Origin: Hymenobacter negativus
GTDB taxonomy: Bacteria; Bacteroidota; Bacteroidia; Cytophagales; Hymenobacteraceae
NCBI RefSeq assembly: GCF_017571495.1
Contig: NZ_JAGETZ010000007.1
Coordinates: 186,001 to 250,000 of the forward strand
DNA: 64,000 bases
Direction: 5' to 3'
Positions 54,479 through 61,794 of the stretch are shown piece by piece. The notes under the pieces are model-generated. The model saw only the letters and a program-made list of their open reading frames with translations. It made no database searches and had not been told where the DNA came from. The stretch's first letter is position 1. Each line of letters opens with the position of its first letter. The translations under genes were made by a program, and so were the position numbers.

Positions 54479-54515
54479 AAGGGGGGTGGATTGAGCTTAT
54501 GGGCAAGTACTGGAG

Positions 54516-54625
54516 CGTCAGGTAGAGCGCAACACATCATCTTGTCCGCCACTAGTAAACCAATCGTCAAACAAAAAGGATTAGGAGTAGCACACCGAGA
54601 TGCCTCTGCTGCGCTCTACCTGACG
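54516..54625. repeat. Inverted repeat in the fdhD-symporter gap
   Basis: Arms CGTCAGGTAGAGCGCA (54516-54531) and its perfect complement (54610-54625), with a 78-bp loop. A diverged member of the GTCATGC group. It lies between two divergent genes and so could overlap their promoters. Confidence 0.7.
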
Positions 54626-54676
54626 TTCTTTTTAGGATGACGTTCTTGTGGACCTTTTAACGCCCGTCTTCTGCCT

Positions 54677-55969
54677 ATGAAACTCAACAAACTCGTCCGC
54701 AACCTCACGTTTTGGGTGCTGCTGGCCATTGTGGCCGGGGCGCTGCTGGGCCACTTCAAGCCTGCTGCCGCCGTGCAGATGGAGCCGCTGGGGAAGCGCT
54801 TTATCGACGTGGTGAAGCTCTTTATTAACCCCATCATCTTCCTTACCATTACGCTTGGCATTAGCACCATGGGCGATTTGAAGAAGGTGGGGCGCATTGG
54901 GGGCAAGGCGCTGCTGTACTTTGAAATCGTGACCACGCTGGCGCTGTTTATTGGCGTGGGGGTGGCGGCGCTGGTGCGGCCGGGGGCGGGCGTGAGCACC
55001 GGCAAGCTCAATGCCGAGAAGGTGGGCGAGTTCACCAAAAGGGCCACGGAGTTTTCCTGGGGCCATTTTCTGGCCGATAACCTGACGTTGCAAGTGCTGC
55101 TCGTGGCCATCGCGCTGGGCATTGCGCTCAGCAAATACGCGGGGCGCAAGCCCATTATTCACTTCCTGAAGGCGTGCTCAAAATACGTGTTTCGTGGGCT
55201 GCACCTGGTGATGCTGCTGGCGCCCATTGGGGCATTTGGCGGCATGGCCTTCACCATCGGGAAATACGGTATTGCCACACTGCTGCCGCTGGGCAAGCTC
55301 ATGGTGACGGTGTACCTGACCATGGGCGTGTTCATTTTCCTGGTGCTGGGCGCCATTTTACGCTACTGCGGCATCGGCATGTGGACGTTCCTCAAATACA
55401 TCAAAGCCGAATTGCTGATTGTGCTGGGCACGTCCTCTTCCGAAGCGGGCCTGCCGGGCTTGATGGAGAAGCTGGAAGGCATGGGCTGCGCCCAACCGGT
55501 GGTGGGGCTGGTGGTGCCCACGGGCTATTCCTTCAACCTCGACGGCACCACGATTTACCTCTCGCTCTCGACCCTGTTTCTGGCCCAGGTGTTCCACGTC
55601 GAGCTTTCCGGCGCCCAGATTCTGACCATGATGGGCATCCTCATGGTGACTTCAAAAGGCGCGGCGGGCGTGGCGGGCAGCGGCTTTGTGGTGCTGGCCA
55701 GCACGCTCACGGCCATGAAGGTGATTCCGGTGGAAGGCCTGGCCCTGCTGCTGGGCGTCGACCGATTTATGTCGGAAGCGCGCTCCATCACCAACTTCAT
55801 TGGCAACGGCGTGGCCACCATTTTCCTGGCCCACACCGAAGATGCCCTCGACCACGAAATGGCCGTGGAGGCGCTAGGCAAGCGCCTGAAGCCATTGCGT
55901 CTGCGGGGCCGCAAGGACCTAACCAGCGGCGAATACCTGGGCGAAGTGGCCGAAGAGGCCGCGCCGTAA
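54677..55969 (+). CDS. Dicarboxylate/amino acid:cation symporter (DctA/GltP family)
   Basis: 430 residues. Eight membrane helices and two re-entrant loops. Family marks: PLGKRFIDVVKLFINPIIFLTITLGI (about 33-58), the serine-rich loop GTSSSEAGLPGLMEKLEGMG (about 250-270), and VVPTGYSFNLDGTTIYLSLSTLFLAQ (about 278-303). NFIGNGVATIFLAHTEDALD near the end is also typical. It takes up C4-dicarboxylates or acidic amino acids with H+ or Na+. The motif set leans towards DctA. Followed by a perfect 35-bp-arm palindrome. Confidence 0.93.
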   Translation: MKLNKLVRNLTFWVLLAIVAGALLGHFKPAAAVQMEPLGKRFIDVVKLFINPIIFLTITLGISTMGDLKKVGRIGGKALLYFEIVTTLALFIGVGVAALVRPGAGVSTGKLNAEKVGEFTKRATEFSWGHFLADNLTLQVLLVAIALGIALSKYAGRKPIIHFLKACSKYVFRGLHLVMLLAPIGAFGGMAFTIGKYGIATLLPLGKLMVTVYLTMGVFIFLVLGAILRYCGIGMWTFLKYIKAELLIVLGTSSSEAGLPGLMEKLEGMGCAQPVVGLVVPTGYSFNLDGTTIYLSLSTLFLAQVFHVELSGAQILTMMGILMVTSKGAAGVAGSGFVVLASTLTAMKVIPVEGLALLLGVDRFMSEARSITNFIGNGVATIFLAHTEDALDHEMAVEALGKRLKPLRLRGRKDLTSGEYLGEVAEEAAP

Positions 55970-55970
55970 A

Positions 55971-56069
55971 GCACGAGTACCGCGAATTTTCAATTCGCCT
56001 CGCGTCGGGTTTCGACGTCGCTGGTACCGCGCCAACGCGAGGCGAATTGAAAATTCGCGGTACTCGTGC
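55971..56069. repeat. Perfect long palindrome with 35-bp arms
   Basis: Left arm 55971-56005 and right arm 56035-56069 are fully complementary over 35 bp (start GCACGAGTACCGCGAATTTT), with a 29-bp loop. Each arm also has a nested CGAATT/AATTCG mini-palindrome. It begins one base after the symporter stop codon and ends 23 bp before the transporter ATG. Confidence 0.9.
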
Positions 56070-56092
56070 CAAACGCTCCGAACTTTGCCGCC

Positions 56093-57265
56093 ATGCAGCC
56101 CACCCTTTCGCCCGCCCCCACGCGCCCGCCCATTCGCTTCGACCGCAACGAGGTGGCCGGCGCTTTCGGCGACCTGGGCACCGATTTGCCGCTGCTCATC
56201 GGCGTCATTGCCGCTTCGGGCGTGGACAGCGCGGGCGTGCTCATCCTATTTGGGCTGATGCAGGTATTCACTGGGCTATGGTACCGGATGCCCATGCCGG
56301 TGCAGCCGCTCAAGGCCTTTGCGGCCCTGGTTATTGCCCAGAAAATTCCGGGCCGGGTCATTTTCGGAGGGGGGCTGGCCATTGGCATCAGCATGTTTTT
56401 TCTCTCGATAACCGGGCTGATTGATGCGCTGGCGCGGCTGGTGCCCAAGGCCGTGGTGCGCGGCATTCAGTTTGGGCTGGCGCTGCAACTCTCCACGCTG
56501 GCCCTCACCAAATACGTGGGGGCCGACGGTGCGGCCGGCTACGCGCTGGCGGCGGCGGCTTTCGGGGTCACGGTGGGGCTGTTTGGCAACCGGCGCTGGC
56601 CGGCGGCCCTCGTCGTTATTGCCCTGGGCGTGGCGTATGCGCTGGTGTTCAAGCTGGATGTGGCCACTGCCCAGAAGGCGGTGGGCCTGCACCTGCCCAC
56701 TTGGCACCTGCCCCAGACCCAGGACATTCTCACCGGCGCCCTGCTGCTGGCCCTGCCCCAGATTCCGCTCTCGCTCGGCAATTCCATTTTGGCTACCAAG
56801 CAGGTGGCCCAGGACTTATTCCCCGAGCGCGAGCCGCTCACCATCAAGAAAATCAGCTTCACCTACGCCCTGATGAACCTGGTGAACCCCTTCTTTGGGG
56901 GCTTTCCGGTGTGCCACGGCTCGGGCGGCATGGTGGGGCACTACGCGTTTGGGGCGCGCACGGGCGGCTCGGTGGTTATCTACGGCGGCCTTTTCCTGGT
57001 GATGGGCCTGTTTTTCAGCCAGGGCTTTGCCGAGGTGGTGCAGATTTTCCCGCTGCCGGTGCTGGGTGTGCTGCTGCTGTTCGAGGCCCTGTCGCTGGCC
57101 ACGCTGCTGCGCGACATCAGCGGCGAGCGCCGCGATTTGCTGGTGGCGCTGCTGGTGGGGCTGCTCTGCGCCGGCCTGCCGTATGGCTACCTGGTGGGCC
57201 TGGTGGTGGGCACGGCCATTTACTACGGCATGCAGCGTGGCTGGGTGGGGCTGGGGAAGCACTAG
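56093..57265 (+). CDS. Putative molybdate (sulfate) transporter, MOT1 family
   Basis: 390 residues from the ATG at 56093; a GTG at 56066 in frame lies inside the palindrome arm and is not used. About ten membrane helices. MOT1/SulP-like marks: AGAFGDLGTDLPLLIGV (about 22-38), YRMPMPVQPLKAFAALVIAQ (about 63-82), LPQIPLSLGNSILATKQ (about 222-238) and NPFFGGFPVCHGSGGMVGHYAFG (about 263-285). No STAS domain, as in MOT1 proteins. Molybdate uptake is the likely role, because Mo-cofactor and molybdoenzyme genes lie close by; sulfate cannot be excluded. Confidence 0.9.
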   Translation: MQPTLSPAPTRPPIRFDRNEVAGAFGDLGTDLPLLIGVIAASGVDSAGVLILFGLMQVFTGLWYRMPMPVQPLKAFAALVIAQKIPGRVIFGGGLAIGISMFFLSITGLIDALARLVPKAVVRGIQFGLALQLSTLALTKYVGADGAAGYALAAAAFGVTVGLFGNRRWPAALVVIALGVAYALVFKLDVATAQKAVGLHLPTWHLPQTQDILTGALLLALPQIPLSLGNSILATKQVAQDLFPEREPLTIKKISFTYALMNLVNPFFGGFPVCHGSGGMVGHYAFGARTGGSVVIYGGLFLVMGLFFSQGFAEVVQIFPLPVLGVLLLFEALSLATLLRDISGERRDLLVALLVGLLCAGLPYGYLVGLVVGTAIYYGMQRGWVGLGKH

Positions 57266-57273
57266 CGCCCCGG

Positions 57274-57497
57274 CTTCCAAACGTCGGGAGGACGGGTTTT
57301 AAAGCCAAAACCCCCTTCCAAACGTTTGGATGCCTTGGTTTGGCTTTAAAACCTTCTTCCAAACGTTTGGATGGCTTGCTTTGACTCCAAAACCTCCTTC
57401 CAAACGTCGGGGACCCATGGTTTGAGGCCGAAGCAGCCCTTCCAAACGTTTGGAAGGAGGTTTTGACCTTAAAACCCGTCCTCCCGACGTTTGGAAG
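57274..57497. repeat. Six-copy palindrome array, 41-bp period
   Basis: Six copies of CTTCCAAACGTTTGGA (or the variant with GTCGGG), centred on ACGT at about 57281, 57322, 57363, 57404, 57446 and 57487, so spaced 41-42 bp. Spacers share GGTTTTGACYTTAAAACC-like sequence. The first ~39 bp and the last ~39 bp are inverted copies of each other with two mismatches, so the whole array is also one large inverted repeat. It lies between the stops of two convergent genes. Confidence 0.9.
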
Positions 57498-57502
57498 GCC
57501 CG

Positions 57503-57937
57503 TTAGGCTCCTAATGATGGCATTACCGGCGTTGGAAGCGCCGCCTTTTCCTCGGCCAGAATCCGCACGGGCTGCTTGTGCTCGTCCACGGCCACGAACG
57601 TGAAGAGGCCGGTCACGGCTTTGTGGCGCTCTTCGGAGTACATCTGCTCCACAAAAAGCTCGACGCGCACCTTCAGGCTGGTATTGCCGACGTGCTCGAT
57701 ATTAGCCACCAGCTCCACCAGCGAGCCGCCAGGAATGGGGTGCGTGAAATCGACCCGCTCGGAGGAAACGGTCACCATTTTGAGGCGCGAAAACCGGGTG
57801 GCCGCGATGAAGGCCACCTCGTCCATGAGCAGCAGCGTGGTGCCGCCAAACAGCGTGTCGTAGTGGTTGGTGGTGTTGGGGAAAACGGCTTTGAAAATGC
57901 GCGTTTCGGCGCGGGCAATGCGGTCGGCAAGAAGCAT
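57503..57937 (-). CDS. Acyl-CoA thioesterase, hotdog fold (YciA/BACH type)
   Basis: 144 residues from the ATG at 57937 (MLLADRIARAETRIFKAVFPN). Family marks: FPNTTNHYDTLFGGTTLLLMDEVAFIAATRF (about 19-49) with the catalytic asparagine/aspartate region, then VDFTHPIPGGSLVELVANIEHVGNTSLKVRVELFVEQ and ALFTFVAVDEH-like strands. It hydrolyses acyl-CoA to CoA and acid. The frame stays open upstream to a GTG at 58105 through 56 low-complexity Arg/Gly/Pro-rich codons. The next feature upstream is a cobalamin riboswitch, an unusual regulator for this family. Confidence 0.9.
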   Translation of the reverse strand: MLLADRIARAETRIFKAVFPNTTNHYDTLFGGTTLLLMDEVAFIAATRFSRLKMVTVSSERVDFTHPIPGGSLVELVANIEHVGNTSLKVRVELFVEQMYSEERHKAVTGLFTFVAVDEHKQPVRILAEEKAALPTPVMPSLGA

Positions 57938-58107
57938 AAGGAACAGGAATAAGGAACAAGGATGAAGGCGGGAAAACGGCCTCTGCTTGCGTTCAAGCCC
58001 TGTTCTGCGAAAGCCAGCCACCGGCCACACCACACCCCGGCCGCGCCCAGGGCGCAGCGGCACGGCACCGCCGATGCCAGCCCCAAAGCGCGAGGGCAGC
58101 ATCACTC

Positions 58108-58310
58108 GGCGGCCGGCAGGTCTCCTGACTTGTTTCGGGTGGCCCCGCCCTTCTCGGCCGCCGGAAGCGGGCCAATGGGCATCGATGGGGGCACCGGCTC
58201 CGGCCGCTCGGGGCCGGGAAACTCACAGTAGCGCGTCTGTTCGGGAGTTGCACCCGATTCCCTTTTAATTCCCGTCGCGGCCAAAGCCCCGGCCGGAAAC
58301 CGTCCGCTGA
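58108..58310 (-). promoter_or_regulatory. Cobalamin (B12) riboswitch
   Basis: On the minus strand the 3' B12 box AGTCAGGAGACCTGCC (58130-58115) is present. Upstream of it, in the expected order, are AAAGGGAATCGGGTGCAACTCCC, CAGACGCGCTACTGTGAG, a GC-rich variable arm, CCCATTGG and GAGAAGG. These are the conserved core blocks of the cobalamin aptamer. Outer limits are approximate. The only gene downstream on this strand is the thioesterase at 57503-57937. Confidence 0.9.
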
Positions 58311-58403
58311 TTGAAGGAAATCAAACCGAGAACCAACGCCGCGAAGGTAACAGCTTTCCGGCGCGGCGGCCCCGGAGAAGGCATTTGCTCACCCCGCATC
58401 GAT

Positions 58404-58436
58404 TTGGATGGCCGCGCCGCTTGTGCTATATCTTTA
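58404..58436 (+). promoter_or_regulatory. Possible Bacteroidota-type promoter before the acyltransferase
   Basis: TTG (58404-58406), 22-bp spacer, TATCTTTA (58429-58436), one mismatch to TAnnTTTG. It lies about 20 bp before the ATG at 58458. Confidence 0.35.
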
Positions 58437-58457
58437 TGAAATTTAACTTATCAAACA

Positions 58458-59627
58458 ATGGAACCGCAACCTCGTGTGAAACCCATTCGGTTTCATGAGC
58501 TGGACCTGTTACGCTTTGTGGCCGCGCTGGCCGTTGTGTGCTACCACTATACCTATCGGGGCTTCGCCGCCGACCACCTGAGCCCGGTGAGCTACCCGGA
58601 AATCGACGGCGTGACCCGTTACGGCTACCTCGGGGTGGAGCTGTTCTTCATCATCAGCGGCTACGTGGTCCTGATGTCGGCGTACAACAAAACGGTGAAG
58701 CAGTTCTTCGTGTCCCGCGTCACGCGGCTGTATCCGGCGTTCTGGGTGGCGTGCACCCTCACGTTTGTGGTGGTAAAGCTATTTGGTCCGCACCTCGCAC
58801 CCACCGACCCGCACTACACGCCCTACCTGGCGGTTTATCTCAAGCAGTACCTCGTCAACATGACCATGCTGTTCGAGTACTTCGGCTACCTCAACCTCGA
58901 CACCGCCTACTGGTCGCTGACCTATGAGATAACCTTCTACTTCCTCATCAGCCTTCTGATTGGGTACAAGCTCATGGACCGCCTCATCAGCGTGGTAGCG
59001 GGCTGGCTGCTGCTCACGCTGGCCCTCTACCTGCTGGCCGGCGCCGACAGCCACAGCCCCGCCGCCTACCTGTTCATCAGCAAGTACAGCCCGTATTTTG
59101 CCGCCGGCATGCTGTTCTACCTGCTGCAAAACAAGCTGGCCAGCGCTCCCAAAATTTACGTGCTGCTGCTGGCGTCGCTGGTGCTGGCCCTGTACTCGGC
59201 CCACCAGGAGATGAACAACCTGAACCGGATTTTTCAGAATCCGCAAGCCTACTCCTATGCCGTGGTGGCCGGCGCTACAGTGCTGTTTTTTGGTGTCTTC
59301 TGGCTGCTGGCCAAGCGCAAGTTTGCATTGCCCCACAGTGCCGGGCTGGCGTTGCTGGGCACCCTAACGTACCCCTTGTACCTTATCCACAGCAATATCG
59401 GCTACGTGGCCTACCTGCGCCTGGGCCCGTCCATGAACCGGTGGCTGCTGCTGGCGCTATTGGTAAGCACCATGCTGGCCGTGGCCTATTTGATAAACCG
59501 CTGGGTAGAGCAGCCACTGAGCAAGCCGCTGGGCGCCTTCACCAACCGCCTCCTGCTGAAAATACACGCCCCCTCCAGTCCGGGCGCTGAGTTGCCGGCC
59601 GGCAAACCCCTCAATAGCTTAACCTGA
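58458..59627 (+). CDS. Acyltransferase family 3 membrane protein (OafA/YrhL type)
   Basis: 389 residues with about ten membrane helices. It starts FHELDLLRFVAALAVVCYHYTYRGF, the family N terminus with the key histidine in CYHYT. GYLGVELFFIISGYVVLMSA (about 57-76) and FFVSRVTRLYPAFWVAC (about 86-102) follow, and ALLGTLTYPLYLIHSNIG is near the end. Such proteins O-acylate surface sugars or peptidoglycan. It stands before rfbC, which makes dTDP-rhamnose precursors, so it may acetylate a rhamnose-containing surface polysaccharide; this is inferred. Confidence 0.9.
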   Translation: MEPQPRVKPIRFHELDLLRFVAALAVVCYHYTYRGFAADHLSPVSYPEIDGVTRYGYLGVELFFIISGYVVLMSAYNKTVKQFFVSRVTRLYPAFWVACTLTFVVVKLFGPHLAPTDPHYTPYLAVYLKQYLVNMTMLFEYFGYLNLDTAYWSLTYEITFYFLISLLIGYKLMDRLISVVAGWLLLTLALYLLAGADSHSPAAYLFISKYSPYFAAGMLFYLLQNKLASAPKIYVLLLASLVLALYSAHQEMNNLNRIFQNPQAYSYAVVAGATVLFFGVFWLLAKRKFALPHSAGLALLGTLTYPLYLIHSNIGYVAYLRLGPSMNRWLLLALLVSTMLAVAYLINRWVEQPLSKPLGAFTNRLLLKIHAPSSPGAELPAGKPLNSLT

Positions 59628-59683
59628 AATGCTGCCAGTTTTAATTTTCAGTAAGAATAATCCAGCCGTTTCTGCTAACCCTT

Positions 59684-59691
59684 TACCTTTG
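59684..59691 (+). promoter_or_regulatory. Possible -7 element before rfbC
   Basis: TACCTTTG fits TAnnTTTG and lies 5 bp before the rfbC ATG, which would give an almost leaderless transcript. No clear -33 TTG is seen. Confidence 0.3.
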
Positions 59692-59696
59692 TCGCG

Positions 59697-60242
59697 ATGG
59701 AAGTAAAGACGTTTCCCATAGCCGGCCTGATTGAATTTGTTCCCCGCGTGTTTGCCGACGACCGGGGTGTGTTTTTCGAAACGTTCAGTGCCCGCCTCAT
59801 GGCGCAGGCCGGAGCCGATGCCCAATGGGTGCAGGACAACCAGTCCAACTCTAAGAAAGGCGTGTTGCGCGGCCTGCATTTTCAGCGCCCGCCCCACGCT
59901 CAGGCCAAGCTGGTACGCGTCGGCCAGGGCCGCGCTCTCGATGTTGCCGTGGACCTGCGCCCCGACTCGCCCACCTACGGCCAGTACCAGACGGTGGAGC
60001 TCGCAGCTGCTCGTGGCAACATGCTCTACATTCCCATCGGCTTCGCCCACGGCTTCATCGCCCTCGAAGACGAGACCATCTTCCTCTACAAGTGCTCCGA
60101 CTACTACGCGCCTTCCGCCGAAGGCGGCCTGCGCTGGGACGATGCCACCTTGGCCATTGATTGGGGCACAGAAGTAGCCCCTCTGGTATCGGGCAAGGAC
60201 AATGAGCTCCCCAGTTTCAATGATTTTGTAAGCCCATTTTAG
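59697..60242 (+). CDS. rfbC: dTDP-4-dehydrorhamnose 3,5-epimerase
   Basis: 181 residues, the standard RmlC length. A cupin-fold epimerase in dTDP-L-rhamnose synthesis. Motifs: RVFADDRGVFFETFSARL (about 18-35), WVQDNQSNSKKGVLRGLHFQRPPHAQAKLVRVGQGRALDVAVDLR with the catalytic histidine in RGLHFQ (about 59-64), and IPIGFAHGFIALEDE (about 112-126). GGLRWDDATLAIDW marks the C terminus. rfbA, rfbB and rfbD are not in the window. Convergent with murF across a bidirectional terminator. Confidence 0.97.
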   Translation: MEVKTFPIAGLIEFVPRVFADDRGVFFETFSARLMAQAGADAQWVQDNQSNSKKGVLRGLHFQRPPHAQAKLVRVGQGRALDVAVDLRPDSPTYGQYQTVELAAARGNMLYIPIGFAHGFIALEDETIFLYKCSDYYAPSAEGGLRWDDATLAIDWGTEVAPLVSGKDNELPSFNDFVSPF

Positions 60243-60307
60243 GACTAGACCCTAGCCGAGCATAGCGCGGCAATCCGTCCTGTAAATGCGACTACCGCAA
60301 TAATGTG

Positions 60308-60341
60308 AAAAGCCCCAGTACTATACAGTACCGGGGCTTTT
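60308..60341. terminator. Bidirectional terminator between rfbC and murF
   Basis: AAAAGCCCC (60308-60316) with inner GTACT/AGTAC pairing and GGGGCTTTT to 60341. It has A/T ends on both sides and lies between convergent genes. Confidence 0.85.
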
Positions 60342-60386
60342 ATACTTCCCAGGGCTTAATTGCAGCACCATGCTCGCAATGACGGG

Positions 60387-61691
60387 CTACAGCATCTCCA
60401 CCAGGGTTTCCAGGGCCATGCCGCGGCTGCCTTTCACCAGGATTTGCCGGCCACGCACCGGGTGCTGGCGTATCCAGTCGGCCGCCTCCGCTTTGGTCGC
60501 GAAATGCCGGGCCGTTGCGGCTTGTGCTGCTGCTCCAGCCATCTCCGAGCCGATGAGCAGCACCTCTGGGAACTGCAGCCCGGCCAACAGCTGGCCCAGG
60601 TGCTGGTGTTCGGCAGCGCTGTCGTCGCCCAGCTCAAACATATCGCCAAGGATGACCAGCTTGGTGTGGCCAGGTGCCACGGGGCGGCCCGCAAAGCTGC
60701 GCAGCGCCGCGGCCATGCTGCTGGGGTTGGCGTTGTAGGCATCCAGCACCAACTCGTTGCCGGCGGCGGTCCGCACCAGCTGCGAGCGGTTGTTTTGCGG
60801 GTTGTAGCTGGCTAGGGCGGTAGCCACTTTAGCAGTTGAAATCCCGAAGTGCAGCCCTACAGCGGCAGCCGCGGCCAGGTTCGGGAAGTTGTAGTCGCCG
60901 GTGAGCTGGGCGGCTACGTCGGTGCCGTCGGCCAGGCGCAGGGCCACGGCGGGGTCGGCGGCCAGCAGCGTGGCGGGGTAGGTATCCACCAGATTGGGGT
61001 AGCTGATGCGCGTGGGCACCTGTGCCGCCAAGGACGGCAGGCGGGCATCAAGCGTATTCACGAAGGCTGTGCCACCGTTGCGGACCAGGTAGTCGAACAG
61101 CTCGCCTTTGCCCAGGGCCACGCCTTCAGCCCCGCCAAACCCTTCGAGGTGAGCCTTGCCGATGTTGGTGATGAGGCCGTGGGTGGGGGCGGCCCATTCG
61201 CAGTAAGCCGCGATTTCGCCCCGATGGTTGGCGCCCATCTCAATCACGGCGAAATTGTGCTCGCCGGCCCGCAGGCGCAGCAGCGTGAGCGGCACCCCAA
61301 TGTGGTTGTTGAGGTTGCCGATGGTGGCCAGCACCTGGAATTGCTGAGCCAACACGGCGGTAAGCAGTTCTTTGGTAGTGGTTTTGCCGTTGGAACCCGT
61401 CACGGCCAGCACCGGGATGCGGAACTGCTGCCGGTGCTCTGACGCCAGTTCCTGCAGAGCCCGCAACGGGTCGGGGGCATAGGTGTAGCGGATGGGGTCG
61501 GAAGCGGCCAGCAGCACATCGTCCACCACGGCATGGGCGGCGCCTTTGTCCAAGGCGCCGGCAGCAAAGGCCGCGCCGCGGAAGCTGGGGCCGTTCAGGG
61601 CGAAAAACAGGGTGCCGGGCTGGGGTTGGCGCGAATCGGTGCTGACTTGGCCGCCGGCGGCCAGGTAGTGGGAGTAAAGCGGCGTAGGCAT
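60387..61691 (-). CDS. murF: UDP-N-acetylmuramoyl-tripeptide--D-alanyl-D-alanine ligase
   Basis: 434 residues from the ATG at 61691 (MPTPLYSHYLAAGGQVSTDSRQPQPGTLFFAL); the frame upstream to 61760 lacks conservation. It adds D-Ala-D-Ala to the UDP-MurNAc-tripeptide with ATP. Mur ligase order: N-terminal substrate domain, central ATP domain with VLAVTGSNGKTTTKELL (about 96-112) and EMGANHRGEIAAYCEWA, C-terminal domain with DAYNANPSSMAAAL (about 315-328) and LGDMFELGDDSAAEH. It stands alone here, away from a dcw cluster. Confidence 0.96.
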   Translation of the reverse strand: MPTPLYSHYLAAGGQVSTDSRQPQPGTLFFALNGPSFRGAAFAAGALDKGAAHAVVDDVLLAASDPIRYTYAPDPLRALQELASEHRQQFRIPVLAVTGSNGKTTTKELLTAVLAQQFQVLATIGNLNNHIGVPLTLLRLRAGEHNFAVIEMGANHRGEIAAYCEWAAPTHGLITNIGKAHLEGFGGAEGVALGKGELFDYLVRNGGTAFVNTLDARLPSLAAQVPTRISYPNLVDTYPATLLAADPAVALRLADGTDVAAQLTGDYNFPNLAAAAAVGLHFGISTAKVATALASYNPQNNRSQLVRTAAGNELVLDAYNANPSSMAAALRSFAGRPVAPGHTKLVILGDMFELGDDSAAEHQHLGQLLAGLQFPEVLLIGSEMAGAAAQAATARHFATKAEAADWIRQHPVRGRQILVKGSRGMALETLVEML

Positions 61692-61794
61692 GAACGGAAA
61701 AGGCTTACCGGATGTAACTTGGTACAAAGGTGGGCGCGATTTTTGTAGTTCGCAGCACAACCCAATACCAACCTTTCACACTATTCCTTTCCAT

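Larger units (their letters stand above)
57938..58457. other. Intergenic region with cobalamin riboswitch
   Basis: 520 bp between the thioesterase (minus) and acyltransferase (plus). It holds the cobalamin riboswitch (58108-58310), a 170-bp stretch between it and the thioesterase with no recognisable gene, and the acyltransferase promoter region near 58404-58436. A purine-rich GGAACAGGAATAAGGAACAAGG stretch directly precedes the thioesterase. Confidence 0.6.

Noticed and set aside
57274..57497. CRISPR array
   Set aside because: Repeats are short palindromes, spacers are related to each other, the whole array is an inverted repeat, and no cas genes are near.
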